DNA of 44,198 bases. It comes from Planctomycetota bacterium (GTDB taxonomy: Bacteria; Planctomycetota; UBA1135; GCA-002686595). Numbering within the stretch: the stretch's first letter is position 1; each line of letters starts with the position of its first letter. Where the stretch lies: contig NYXZ01000016.1 of NCBI GenBank assembly GCA_002686595.1, positions 4,115 through 48,312 of the forward strand. Direction: 5' to 3'. The position numbers and the translations under genes are program-made. Shown here one piece after another: positions 30,928 to 40,053 of this stretch. The notes under the pieces are model-generated. The model was not told the origin of the DNA and made no database searches. It saw only the letters and a list, made by a program, of their open reading frames with translations.

Positions 30928-31013
30928 GGCCGTTGAGCACGGCTCGACAAGCCTGACGCCGCATCGGCGGCGATGGCAAAGCCGCAGTAGGGAGTTTTTC
31001 AGCGGGCGACTAG
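30835..31013 (+). repeat. CTAG-family MITE-like dispersed repeat, copy D (179 bp)
   Basis: CTAGGAGCCCGTTGGAATAGTCCCGTCGCGAGGC...GGCCCTGTAGGGCCGTTGAGCACGGCTCGACAAGCCTGACGCCG...GCAGTAGGGAGTTTTTCAGCGGGCGACTAG. Confidence 0.85.
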
Positions 31014-31676
31014 TGGTCGAATAGCCCCCAGCACCTCCCGCGCCAATCCCACCGACCCCGGCAGACCCGGGTCCCAGGAAACAAAGAGCAGGCAGGTCTG
31101 GCCGCCACTGCTGATGTTTGCGCGCACGGAGTCGTGGAACACAGCCCCCGGCCCATAGCGGCGTTCGTGCACAAGGGGCACCTCTAAACTGCCCCAGGGC
31201 ACTCGCTCGGAATGGACCACAACAGGCCCCCCGGCGGGCTTCAGGTCCTCCGGGCCATCGCTGGACAGGCTGCCGAAGGCCTTTTCCAAGGCACCCGCCG
31301 CCAGGCTCTGGGGATACCAAACCAGAGCAGCTTCCGCGGGTGGCTGGTTCTTGGCTCCCACCGGCAGCTGGCTCCAGACAATCGACTTGCCGTCTGCTTC
31401 CGCCACAGTTCCGGAGACAGACGGTGACTCTGAATCCTCGGATACGCCTCGCTCGCGGGTCAGCCGCAATACGCGCTCCCCTAGGGGCAGGGTGGCGGCG
31501 CTGTGGGGCTGCAAGTCAAAGGGCCAGGCCTCAACCGCATAGGATCGGCCCAACAACTCCGCGCAATCCTCGACGCTGCCATCCAGCGAGCTCAAGTAGG
31601 CCACCAGGGCAGCCATGAGCGCCAAGCCCAGGCCGGTCAGAAAGACAACGACATTGCTCTCCCGGCCAGCATTCAC
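30999..31676 (-). CDS. Hypothetical membrane-anchored protein
   Basis: N-terminal TM VVVFLTGLGLALMAALVAYL; ATGA overlap with the upstream gene; stop codon lies inside repeat copy D. Confidence 0.65.
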   Translation of the reverse strand: MNAGRESNVVVFLTGLGLALMAALVAYLSSLDGSVEDCAELLGRSYAVEAWPFDLQPHSAATLPLGERVLRLTRERGVSEDSESPSVSGTVAEADGKSIVWSQLPVGAKNQPPAEAALVWYPQSLAAGALEKAFGSLSSDGPEDLKPAGGPVVVHSERVPWGSLEVPLVHERRYGPGAVFHDSVRANISSGGQTCLLFVSWDPGLPGSVGLAREVLGAIRPLVAR

Positions 31677-32377
31677 CGCGGACCGTCGACGACCGGTTCG
31701 CCGGCGCTGGAGAGATCAAAGGGGCTGATAAGCGCCACCAACTGTTCGTCGGTCGGGCGCTCGCTGGTGCCGCTGGTTTGGACTTGCAAGTAGACAAACT
31801 GCCCATCCGGAACGGTCACATCGATAAAGGCCATGGAACCGGAGGCGGCCTTGAGGCCCTCTTCGGGCATTAACTTCTTCAGAATGCCAGCGATCTTCAT
31901 GTCCACGCGCACTACCGCCAGGCTGCGCCCCTGAGTCACCAAGTCGCTGCGATCGAGCCCTTCGAAGTTCACTTGGCCGCCAACGGAATCGGGGAAGTGC
32001 ACCTCCTCGTCGTAAAAAAGCTCTTGGCGTGCTTTTGCGCCATCATCGCCCTCAATGGTAACCACGACAAACTGCCAGCCATTATCCAAGTCGACAAACT
32101 GAAACTGGTCGTAGTTCAGGATGTGCATCCCCATCATCAGTTCCAGATTGTCCGGTCGCTCGTCATAGGACAGGACCTCGGACAGCAATGCCCACTGCGT
32201 TTCATCATCAGTGGCTTCTTCGATCTTGTTGAAGACGAAGATGCCTCCGAGAATCACCAGCAGAATCGCCAGTAGGCAACCGCCGCCACAAAACCACAGC
32301 CAAGTGGGCAGGCGCCGTTTGGTCGGTTTGGAAGCCAAGGCTTCCAAGTCACCGAAATCATCTTTGGATTTAGTCAT
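31673..32377 (-). CDS. Hypothetical single-pass membrane protein
   Basis: Basic N-terminus then LWFCGGGCLLAILLVILGGIFVF, followed by a soluble domain. Confidence 0.7.
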   Translation of the reverse strand: MTKSKDDFGDLEALASKPTKRRLPTWLWFCGGGCLLAILLVILGGIFVFNKIEEATDDETQWALLSEVLSYDERPDNLELMMGMHILNYDQFQFVDLDNGWQFVVVTIEGDDGAKARQELFYDEEVHFPDSVGGQVNFEGLDRSDLVTQGRSLAVVRVDMKIAGILKKLMPEEGLKAASGSMAFIDVTVPDGQFVYLQVQTSGTSERPTDEQLVALISPFDLSSAGEPVVDGPR

Positions 32378-32396
32378 GGTTGGCCTGTCAGGGGTT

Positions 32397-32598
32397 CTAG
32401 CCCGGGTTATTCATGAACCGAGATGCAAGACGCCTCGAGTCAGTTCCTGGTGGCGCCTTGTGCGTGCTGGCCCCGGAGACGACCTTTACAGGTCGTCGAG
32501 GACGCCAGTGCGCGCAAAGTGCCGCCGGGGGCCGAGAGGTCGGCGAAACCGGCCGTTCGTGGTGTTTGGCGCTCGTGTTCATGAGTAATCCGGGCTAG
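32397..32598. mobile_element. Second CTAG-bounded MITE-like palindromic element (202 bp)
   Basis: Left CTAGCCCGGGTTATTCATGAA versus reverse complement of the right end CTAGCCCGGATTACTCATGAA (19/21). Central perfect hairpin GACGACCT-TTAC-AGGTCGTC at 32478-32497. Confidence 0.8.
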
Positions 32599-33821
32599 GT
32601 TTGGGCAGTGCGGCGAGCTGAGGCAGCGAGGAGCTTATACTCCTTCTGCCAGCGTTCATTCAATGCGGCCCGCAGGGGCGGCTGGCGTGGACCGGGCCAG
32701 GCGCTGGCGGCCTCCAACATCAGGGCCAGGAGTCCCTCGAAATCAAACCAATCGACGAACTCCTCTGCGATGGTCTGCTGGGGGCCCGTGTTGTGGTAAT
32801 TGCCCAGGGCCAGACAGAGGCCGCCGGCGGGTACGCCCCACAGGTTATAGGCCGTGGACTCGCAGGAGCCTCCGTCCATCAGGGCCCGCTGCACGGGAAA
32901 CCCGCCGCGTTTCTTGGCCAGGGTCGCGGCGGCTGTCTGGAGGTGAGCGCAGATGGCGGGATCGAAAACCGTGCGCCCGTCGCCAACCCTGATCACCGGG
33001 CCCAATCCCACCTTGGCGGTCGTGCGCCGGGGCGAACACTCCAGGCCGATGACGTGCACATCGCCCAGGGCACGGCCCAAGAGGCCAGACCGCAGCAGAC
33101 CCACACAACCCACAAACCCCGTCTCCTCGGCACGGGTGAAGATGGCGGTCACCGGGCGCGGGTGGCGGCGCTCCGCCAAGAGGTCGAGCAGGGCCAAACT
33201 GGCGGCGGCGGGTAGCAAATCGTCGCACACGCGCCCCCGGAAGCGGCGCCCGCTGATGCGCCCTGGAGTCAGGTCCCAGGCACCAAACATCCCCCGACGA
33301 GCGCGGCCGCGGAAGCGTGAGAGCTCGCACATAGCGGTGCCATCGGGGCGTTTTTCCGCGCGCCGCACGCGCGCCGTGGCGCAGGCGGCGTGGGTCTTGG
33401 GATCGAAGAATCTCACATCGCCCCCAACCATGTACTCCAGGGGTACGCCGCCGTGGAAGCTGGCTCGCCGGCGGCCGTCCCGCATGCCCCGGTAGTGAAA
33501 GCCCGGATGATCCAGGTGAGCGCTGAAGGCGAGCTGGGGAGCCTTGCTCGTCCGTCCGTTGCCGGGCCAGGTGAGCAGCAAGTTGCCGTGGGGATCACGG
33601 CGGCGCACCAGGGTCGGGCGGGCGGCGGCAAATGACTCCACCACCGCCAGAGCGGCGTCCTCGGCATAGGGCGCCGTGGGTGCGCATAGCAGGCGTTCCG
33701 TGTGCCCCATGAGGAGCTCGCCATCGTCCGCTGTGAGCACGCTGGATTCTGAACGGGGCAGGCGAAAGCGCGCGCCAGGGGCCTCCGGCAGGGATGCGGT
33801 GGCGCGTTTGGACTTGGTCAT
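32595..33821 (-). CDS. M42/M20-like zinc aminopeptidase
   Basis: AFSAHLDHPGFHYRG, GRVCDDLLPAAASL, FTRAEETGFVGC, LGNYHNTGPQQTIAEEFVD. TAG stop is part of the terminal CTAG of the 202-bp element. Confidence 0.8.
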   Translation of the reverse strand: MTKSKRATASLPEAPGARFRLPRSESSVLTADDGELLMGHTERLLCAPTAPYAEDAALAVVESFAAARPTLVRRRDPHGNLLLTWPGNGRTSKAPQLAFSAHLDHPGFHYRGMRDGRRRASFHGGVPLEYMVGGDVRFFDPKTHAACATARVRRAEKRPDGTAMCELSRFRGRARRGMFGAWDLTPGRISGRRFRGRVCDDLLPAAASLALLDLLAERRHPRPVTAIFTRAEETGFVGCVGLLRSGLLGRALGDVHVIGLECSPRRTTAKVGLGPVIRVGDGRTVFDPAICAHLQTAAATLAKKRGGFPVQRALMDGGSCESTAYNLWGVPAGGLCLALGNYHNTGPQQTIAEEFVDWFDFEGLLALMLEAASAWPGPRQPPLRAALNERWQKEYKLLAASARRTAQT

Positions 33822-33852
33822 GGCTTGGTGTCGCGTAAACATCCCAGCGGGA

Positions 33853-34905
33853 TCAGGAAGCGGGCACGAGGACGATTTTGCCCAGGACCGAACCAGCCTC
33901 AAGCAGTCCGTGGGCTTCCTGAATGCGCGCAAGGGGCAGGGCACGGTCGAGCACCGGGCGCAGGCGGCCGGCGGCCACCTGTTCAAAAATGCCCGGCAGG
34001 CAGGAGGCGGGCCCCATGGTGGAGCCGTGAATGGATTGGTTCTTGATGAACAGGTGTGGCAGGGTCAAGGGCACAGTGGGGCCGGTGGTGCCGCCGCAGG
34101 TAACCAGGCGCCCGCGGCGAGCCAAGACGCGCAGGGAGGTTTCCCAGGTGGCGGGCCCAACATGCTCGATAACCACCTCGACGCCACGCCCCCCGGTCGA
34201 GCTCTTGACCATGCGCCCCCAGTCTGGGTCGTAATGATCCAGCACCTCCTCCGCGCCCAACTCACGGCACAGTTCGCGCTTGGCCTCGGTGCCGGCGGTG
34301 GCGATCACCCGGGCACCGGCCTCCCGCGCCAGTTGGATGGCGGCCGAACCCACGCCGCTCGTGCCCCCCAGAACCAATACCGTTTCACCCGCCGCCAGTT
34401 CGGCGCGCCCCATTAGCATTTCCCAGGCTGTCATAAAGGCCAGGGGAACTGCGGCACCGGCCACCGGATCCACCGCCTCCGGCAGGGGAAAAATGTAACG
34501 CGGCTCGAGGGCGAGCAACTCACGGTGAATGCCGTCAGCGTGTTCGCCGCGGATGCCATAGTCATCCGCCAGGTGGTCCTGTCCCGCCAGGTCATGGGGC
34601 GACTTGCCGGAGCTCATCCCCGGTTGAATCACCACGCGTTGACCTATCTCCAGACCGGGACGCTCGCTGAGTCCAGCCCCCAGGGCTTCGATTACGCCGG
34701 TGCCATCGCTCCCTGGAATGCGCGGCAGGGGAATCTCCAGTCCGGGCATGCCGCGGCGCACCCACAGGTCCAAGTGATTGACCGAGGCCGCCAGCACTCG
34801 GACGAGCACCTCCCCCGGCCCGGGCTCGGGTTGGGGCAGGTCGACGACCTCTAGCACCGAGGGCGGTCCGTGACTCGGGATCTGGGCAGCCTGCATGGCA
34901 CCCAC
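33853..34905 (-). CDS. Zinc-type alcohol dehydrogenase / quinone oxidoreductase (MDR family)
   Basis: PQPEPGPGEVLVRVLAASVNHLDLWVRRG, VLVLGGTSGVGSAAIQLAREAGARVIATAG. Confidence 0.92.
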   Translation of the reverse strand: MGAMQAAQIPSHGPPSVLEVVDLPQPEPGPGEVLVRVLAASVNHLDLWVRRGMPGLEIPLPRIPGSDGTGVIEALGAGLSERPGLEIGQRVVIQPGMSSGKSPHDLAGQDHLADDYGIRGEHADGIHRELLALEPRYIFPLPEAVDPVAGAAVPLAFMTAWEMLMGRAELAAGETVLVLGGTSGVGSAAIQLAREAGARVIATAGTEAKRELCRELGAEEVLDHYDPDWGRMVKSSTGGRGVEVVIEHVGPATWETSLRVLARRGRLVTCGGTTGPTVPLTLPHLFIKNQSIHGSTMGPASCLPGIFEQVAAGRLRPVLDRALPLARIQEAHGLLEAGSVLGKIVLVPAS

Positions 34906-34944
34906 CCTTGTAGCAGAATCGGAGGGTGCCCTGAAGGGTTGGGC

Positions 34945-36492
34945 TCAGAGGTCGACCTGGACCGTGCGCCCACCGGTGGCCGCGCACATTTGTTCCCAGT
35001 GGCGACGCAGGAAGTTCGAGGTGTCCACCAAGAGGGCATCAAAAGCGACGCGCCGATAGCGGTTCAGCTCCGGTAGCAGATCCGCCATCAGCTCCAGGTT
35101 CCAGCGATGTCCGCCGGTGGGAGCGCCATCGGTCAAGGCCATGATCGTATCCACGCTCTCATCTTCTAGGGCGAGCCGGGCCGCATCCCAAAAATTCCCC
35201 GTGCCGCGCTCATTGCAGCCGTCGAAGTAATCCAGGGCCGCGCGCACATTGCGCTTGGTGGCGGGCACCAGCTCATCCTGCCAGGGGTGGGGCTTCCCCG
35301 TGTAGGGGATGACATTGAAGTGGGTCGTTTCCGGCAGGGACTCCAGCGCCTTGCGCAACTCCTCACCCGCCACATCCTTGCGCGTGCGATCGCCCCGGTC
35401 CTCCCAAATGGAACCGGAGAAGTCCACCAGGAAGCACAGGCGCTCGGAGATGACCGGTAGACCGACGAAGCTCGAGGTGGCGTCCTCCGCCGGGGCCGGA
35501 GCGGAAGATGCGCTAGAGGCAGGCCGCCAGTTTTGGTCCAGGCTCTCCACCAGCCTGCGCCAGGGTCGCGGGTCCAGCCGGTGCTTCATGCCCGTCAGGC
35601 GCCGCAGGTGATCCACCGCCCGCCAACGCAGGCGCAGTTCGCTCTCCGCTTCCAGGCGTTCGACCATGACCATCAGCCCGGCCCGAGATTCCTGGGCCGC
35701 CAATGAATCCAAGGCCGCCTTGCGCACGGCCATTTCAGGCGCCGCCGCCAGGGGCTTGATGCGGCTGGGAACAGCATCGCCAGGACGCCGGGCCAGCACC
35801 TCCAGCGCCGCCACTCGCAGGGCGGGGCGTTTATCCCCCAGGGCCGTGGCGAGATACTCCGAGAAGTTCGGGGCCGGTGGGCCGCCAGCGTCGATGGCTT
35901 CCAGGGCCAAGAGGGCGGCGGCGCGCACTTCCTCGTCCTTGTCCCGCTCGCAGGCCTTCTCCAGAGCCGGCATAACCTTGCGCCCCAGGTCTCCAGTCAG
36001 GTTCCCCGCCCGGGCCAAGCGCTCCAGGCTCCAGGCCGCCGTGCGCCGCAGCTCGGACTGCTTGCCACCCAGACTCTTCTTGAGTAGCTCGCCGTCCACG
36101 GTCTGGGGCATGCGTCCCAGTGCTTCCGCCGCCCGCAGAACCACCAAGTCGTCCCGGGCCCCGAGCCCCTCCTTGCCAGACAAAACCTCCAGTGCCGCCG
36201 GCGAGGCACTGCGGCCAAACTGGATTTGGGCTTCATCCGCCACCATGGGCTCTTCGTCTCCCAGGACGCCGGCGATCAACTCCCAGGCCTCTTCCACCTG
36301 AGCAGGAGAGCTGATCTTGGCCAACTCCTTGACCGCATTGCGGCGGGTCTTCTCATTGTCCGAGCGCAGTTCGCCCTTGAGCGTCGCAAGATCCTCGGGA
36401 AGGTTCACCCCTGCGGACGCGACCGGCAAGGCGGCAGCTCCCTTGGCAAGGGCCAGCGGGCATACCAAAGCCACTAGGATGGCGAGCGTCAT
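34945..36492 (-). CDS. Secreted HEAT-repeat plus VWA-domain protein
   Basis: Signal peptide, HEAT-like repeats, then CFLVDFSGSIWEDR (DxSxS MIDAS) and TIMALTDGAPTGG. Confidence 0.78.
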   Translation of the reverse strand: MTLAILVALVCPLALAKGAAALPVASAGVNLPEDLATLKGELRSDNEKTRRNAVKELAKISSPAQVEEAWELIAGVLGDEEPMVADEAQIQFGRSASPAALEVLSGKEGLGARDDLVVLRAAEALGRMPQTVDGELLKKSLGGKQSELRRTAAWSLERLARAGNLTGDLGRKVMPALEKACERDKDEEVRAAALLALEAIDAGGPPAPNFSEYLATALGDKRPALRVAALEVLARRPGDAVPSRIKPLAAAPEMAVRKAALDSLAAQESRAGLMVMVERLEAESELRLRWRAVDHLRRLTGMKHRLDPRPWRRLVESLDQNWRPASSASSAPAPAEDATSSFVGLPVISERLCFLVDFSGSIWEDRGDRTRKDVAGEELRKALESLPETTHFNVIPYTGKPHPWQDELVPATKRNVRAALDYFDGCNERGTGNFWDAARLALEDESVDTIMALTDGAPTGGHRWNLELMADLLPELNRYRRVAFDALLVDTSNFLRRHWEQMCAATGGRTVQVDL

Positions 36493-38042
36493 CGGCGTCT
36501 CCGGTAACGGTTCTCCGTGGGCGGAGTGAGCACTCCGGCCTGGGCAAAGGCTTCTTCCATCACATCTCTCAGGGCGGCGCGGTCGTCCACGCGGTTGAGT
36601 TCACCGCCCAGCTCCAAGTAAGCATCACCGCCGCCGGCCAAAAATGAGTTCAAGGTCACGCGGTACTCGCGCTTCAGAGCCAAGGGTTCGCCGCCGATCG
36701 CGACACCCAAAACTTCATTGCCGGAGGTCCCTTCGCGCACCTCGAGCACCAGACCGCTGAACTCCAGGCCCGAGTGGGCTTGCCCCTCCACGGCGCGCCG
36801 CAGGGTCGCCAGGAGCTCGGCCCCGGTCAGGGTCACGGTGACGAGGTGGTTGCCAAAGGGCAGGATCTCGAACAGATCTCGGCGCGTGACCGGACCCGCC
36901 GCCAGGTCACAGCGAATACCGCCCCGGTTTTGCAGGGCCACATCGGCATCCGTACGCCGACGCATGACATCCGTTATCAGATTGCCCGCCGGTGCTGTCT
37001 CCAGGGGATGGCGGCTGCGCGACAGTGGAGTAGCCAACTCCCCCACCACACTATCCATGTGGCCAGAACTACGCTTCACCAGGTGCTCACAGGCCCTAAC
37101 CAAACCCGGGGGGAGGTCATCCGCCCGCGCCTCCTCCATCAGGTCGATCAGGCGCGAACGACTGCGCAGACATTCACCGCTCTCGCGATCAAACCACAAA
37201 TCCACTCGGCCCAAGGCGCTGGCCTTCGAGCCAGCCTGGGCGATGAGCACCTCTCCCTCGCGCAGGCCTTCCGGTAGATAGGTGTGTGAGTGGCCACCGA
37301 CGATCAGGGGCAAGTCCCCATGGGCCCGAGCCAAGTCCCGATCCCCATTCACGCCCAGATGCGTCAGGGGTAGCACCAGATCAACGGAATCACGCAGCTC
37401 GCGGCGCACCTCTTCCAGGGCCAGGGCCGGATCCACGAACTCGAAAGCGCGCACGGAATCATCGGTAATCTCAGGTGTGGCCGGCGTCAGCAAACCGACC
37501 ACAGCAATCTTGAGGCCCGCCCGCTTGAAGATGCGCCAAGGCTTGACCCAAGCCGGACGCTTGCCATCTGCCCGCCCCCTTAGATTGGCCAGGACCGCCG
37601 GCAGCTTGCTGGCCTTGAGGTGCGCCTCAATGGTCTCCACTCCGTGATCGAACTCGTGGTTTCCCACACAGAGCACATCATGCCCCACGCGGGCCAAGGC
37701 CTCCAAAAAGTCCCTCCCGTCCTCAAGCATGCCCTCGGGTGTCCCCTGGAACCAATCCCCCCCATCCACCACCAACACGCCCGCGCCGCTCCTGCGCGCT
37801 TCCTCGCTCTCCTGGGCGATACGGGCGGCCAAACGCTCCAAGCCTCCGATCAGGGGCGGATGCTCATCGTCGAGCCAGGTCGCATCCCGGGGCAACACCT
37901 GCCCATGGATATCGTTCGTGTGCAGCACGACCAGGTGCTGTGGGCCCGTGGCGGCCTCGGGAGCTCTGGCAGGCGCCCAACACGACAGGCACAGGGCCAG
38001 CAGGGGCAGCAGCAGTAACTTGCGACGGTTGAAGTGAAGCAC
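36489..38042 (-). CDS. UshA-like 5'-nucleotidase/metallophosphatase lipoprotein
   Basis: LALCLSC lipobox, VVLHTNDIHGQVLP, VVDGGDWFQGTPEG, VGNHEFDHG, VGGHSHT, QNRGGIRCDLAAG. Confidence 0.92.
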   Translation of the reverse strand: MLHFNRRKLLLLPLLALCLSCWAPARAPEAATGPQHLVVLHTNDIHGQVLPRDATWLDDEHPPLIGGLERLAARIAQESEEARRSGAGVLVVDGGDWFQGTPEGMLEDGRDFLEALARVGHDVLCVGNHEFDHGVETIEAHLKASKLPAVLANLRGRADGKRPAWVKPWRIFKRAGLKIAVVGLLTPATPEITDDSVRAFEFVDPALALEEVRRELRDSVDLVLPLTHLGVNGDRDLARAHGDLPLIVGGHSHTYLPEGLREGEVLIAQAGSKASALGRVDLWFDRESGECLRSRSRLIDLMEEARADDLPPGLVRACEHLVKRSSGHMDSVVGELATPLSRSRHPLETAPAGNLITDVMRRRTDADVALQNRGGIRCDLAAGPVTRRDLFEILPFGNHLVTVTLTGAELLATLRRAVEGQAHSGLEFSGLVLEVREGTSGNEVLGVAIGGEPLALKREYRVTLNSFLAGGGDAYLELGGELNRVDDRAALRDVMEEAFAQAGVLTPPTENRYRRRR

Positions 38043-38100
38043 GGGCCCAGGTTAACGGAATGGAGTGCCGGGCGGGACAATTGAACTGCCGACAAACCAA

Positions 38101-38132
38101 GGACGGGCGAGCCCCGGGGGAGTCGCCCGTCC
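38101..38132 (-). terminator. Probable terminator hairpin after the DUF4139 gene
   Basis: 10-bp perfect stem GGACGGGCGA/TCGCCCGTCC with 12-nt loop; followed on the minus strand by TTGGTTTGTC. Confidence 0.55.
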
Positions 38133-38146
38133 AAACCAGAATACTA

Positions 38147-39847
38147 TCAGCGCAGGCGAATCTGCTCGCCCCGGGGATAGGCGATGCGCACCTGGTAGAC
38201 AATATCCGCGCTACCGGCGGCGGGCACCGGCAGGGCCCAGGTCTGGATGCCCTTTTCCTCCGCATCCTGGCGCCAGCGCTCGTCCTCCGAAGGCGTGGGC
38301 TGGGCCTCGGCCAGGTCCACATCCAGGCGATCATCCGTGGGACGCGGCAGAACTTCCCGCACCAGCACCGTGACGGAACCGTCCTCCGCCGCGGCCGGCG
38401 AGCCGTTGTTCTCTATGTGGATGCGGTAGCCATTGATGGAGGTCTCCTTGTTTCCCAGGAACCCCGGGCCCTTGCGCCGATCCTCGATCTGGGTGCGTTC
38501 GAGCACGAGCCCGGACACCGCACCCAGGTGCAAGGTGAACTCGGCCCCTGGCTGGACCGCATCGAGCGTGGCGTGGCCGAGGAAATCAGCCCCGAAGAAA
38601 ACCGCCGCCCGTCCCGGCAAGAGGGTCCATTCGCTGTCGTTGGTCGCTCTCCCGCGCAGCCAAACAGTTTTGTCCAGGGCCGGAACGCAGACGTGCTCCG
38701 GTTCCGCCCCCAGGGAGGTGCGGCCGACAAGAACGGTGGTCGGCTGGTCGCGGGATTCGATGGTCTCGCGCCGGGCCAGGCGGAAGCGGGCCGAAAGCCC
38801 CTCGTTTTCCACGGCCGCGAAGGGCCGAGCAGTGACCTTCAGCCCACGCACCGAATCCGCCGCGGCGTCTTCGTATTCCTCCTCGGGAATGCCGGAGTAG
38901 CCCAAGGAGCGCAACTGCTTGCGAGCCTCAACGCGGCCCCCGTACTTGGACGGCGGCTCAACGATATCCACCCAGCTAGGTTGCGGCTCGGGCCCCTGGG
39001 CGCCCAGCTTCGGCCTGGCCGTGGACAACAGCACCGCCACATCGCTCCAGTCCTCGCCGGTCTGCTGCCAGATATCCGCACGATAGACGAGCTCCACTGC
39101 TCTGGCATCCTTGGCCGCCCGCAGATCGTACTTGGGACGCCAACCGGCGCTGCCGACGATGTAATCGACACCCAGGGAGGACTGCTCGCTGCCATGGGAG
39201 ACGACCACCACTTCCACATCGACGACATGGATGCCCGAGGTCTGGCCAATCCGTCCCAGATCCAGTTCAAGGTCTCTGATCCGACGATCCACATCTTCGA
39301 TTTCCCAGGCCTTGGCCCGTGCTTGACGCCTGTTTTCTCCCAGGCGCGTGGCTATGAACTCGTAGTTGGCGGCCCAGGCCTCGGGGTTCGGCCGTCCTGA
39401 TCCCACCTCGCGCCCATGGGCCGCCTCTTCCTGCTTGAGCAGGCGATCCAAATGGCGCCCGAGGGCTTCGATTACCTGGGACTCGTCCTGCAGTCCGGCC
39501 CGCTCGCGCTGCAACTCCTTGAGTGCCTCGCGCAGCATGCCCAACCGTTCATCCGGCGGCGACTCCGCATAGCGATCCTTGATTTCGACACTGACTACAT
39601 CGCCTCCCTGACAACTGAGGCGCAGGTTTTCCCGGTCGAGGGCGCGTGTCAGTCCCTGCAGCACAAAAGTGCGCTCCTCGCCGGGCTGCATGGCCGGCAG
39701 CGGCGCGGCGCGGTGCACCAGGGCCGAAGAGCCATAGACGCTGACCTCGGTGATGGTCGAGGCCAGGGCGTCCTGGGCCGCAGCCGGCCCGGCCAAGGCC
39801 GTGGCGCACATGAAGCAGGCGGTGGATAGTAGCTTGAGTCGAAACAT
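38147..39847 (-). CDS. DUF4139/mucoidy-inhibitor-A-like secreted protein
   Basis: Signal peptide MFRLKLLSTACFMCATALAGPAAAQ; ITEVSVYGSSALVHRAAPL; coiled coil; YIVGSAGWRPKYDLRA...VELVYRADIWQQTGEDWSDVAVLLSTARP. Confidence 0.85.
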   Translation of the reverse strand: MFRLKLLSTACFMCATALAGPAAAQDALASTITEVSVYGSSALVHRAAPLPAMQPGEERTFVLQGLTRALDRENLRLSCQGGDVVSVEIKDRYAESPPDERLGMLREALKELQRERAGLQDESQVIEALGRHLDRLLKQEEAAHGREVGSGRPNPEAWAANYEFIATRLGENRRQARAKAWEIEDVDRRIRDLELDLGRIGQTSGIHVVDVEVVVVSHGSEQSSLGVDYIVGSAGWRPKYDLRAAKDARAVELVYRADIWQQTGEDWSDVAVLLSTARPKLGAQGPEPQPSWVDIVEPPSKYGGRVEARKQLRSLGYSGIPEEEYEDAAADSVRGLKVTARPFAAVENEGLSARFRLARRETIESRDQPTTVLVGRTSLGAEPEHVCVPALDKTVWLRGRATNDSEWTLLPGRAAVFFGADFLGHATLDAVQPGAEFTLHLGAVSGLVLERTQIEDRRKGPGFLGNKETSINGYRIHIENNGSPAAAEDGSVTVLVREVLPRPTDDRLDVDLAEAQPTPSEDERWRQDAEEKGIQTWALPVPAAGSADIVYQVRIAYPRGEQIRLR

Positions 39848-39852
39848 GATTG

Positions 39853-39961
39853 GGCTCCGTTGACGCCCGGCAGATAGCTCGAGCAGGTGGGTTTGGGCGG
39901 CCTGATAAACGCATTGCTGGCGGGCCAGAATCCCATTAACGGAGCCGCCGTAAGAGCGGCT
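39853..39961 (-). promoter_or_regulatory. Structured 5' leader with mutually exclusive hairpins sequestering the SD of the DUF4139 gene
   Basis: GGCTCCGTT (39946-39938) pairs with AACGGAGCC (39861-39853), which contains the SD GGAG 7 nt before ATG. Competing hairpin AGCCGC-tcttacg-GCGGCT at 39943-39961 shares 4 nt. Confidence 0.4.
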
Positions 39962-40053
39962 AGGCCCAGCCCTGATTTTATCCAATCGGGCCTTCAAACT
40001 CACAATCTAGGGCGCCGCCAGGTCCCTGGGCAGGCCTGGGCGACGGGGTCGAG

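Noticed and set aside
32397-32598. Two small ORFs (61 aa) on opposite strands within the 202-bp element
   Set aside because: They mirror each other because the element is palindromic and begin in the inverted termini; no SD.
38060-39400. 446-aa plus-strand ORF, and similar long antisense ORFs (8236-9330, 23318-24238, 27683-28462, 5268-5843)
   Set aside because: Antisense to clearly homologous genes. In high-GC DNA the complementary frames stay open by codon bias, and the translations are low-complexity R/A/G/P-rich.
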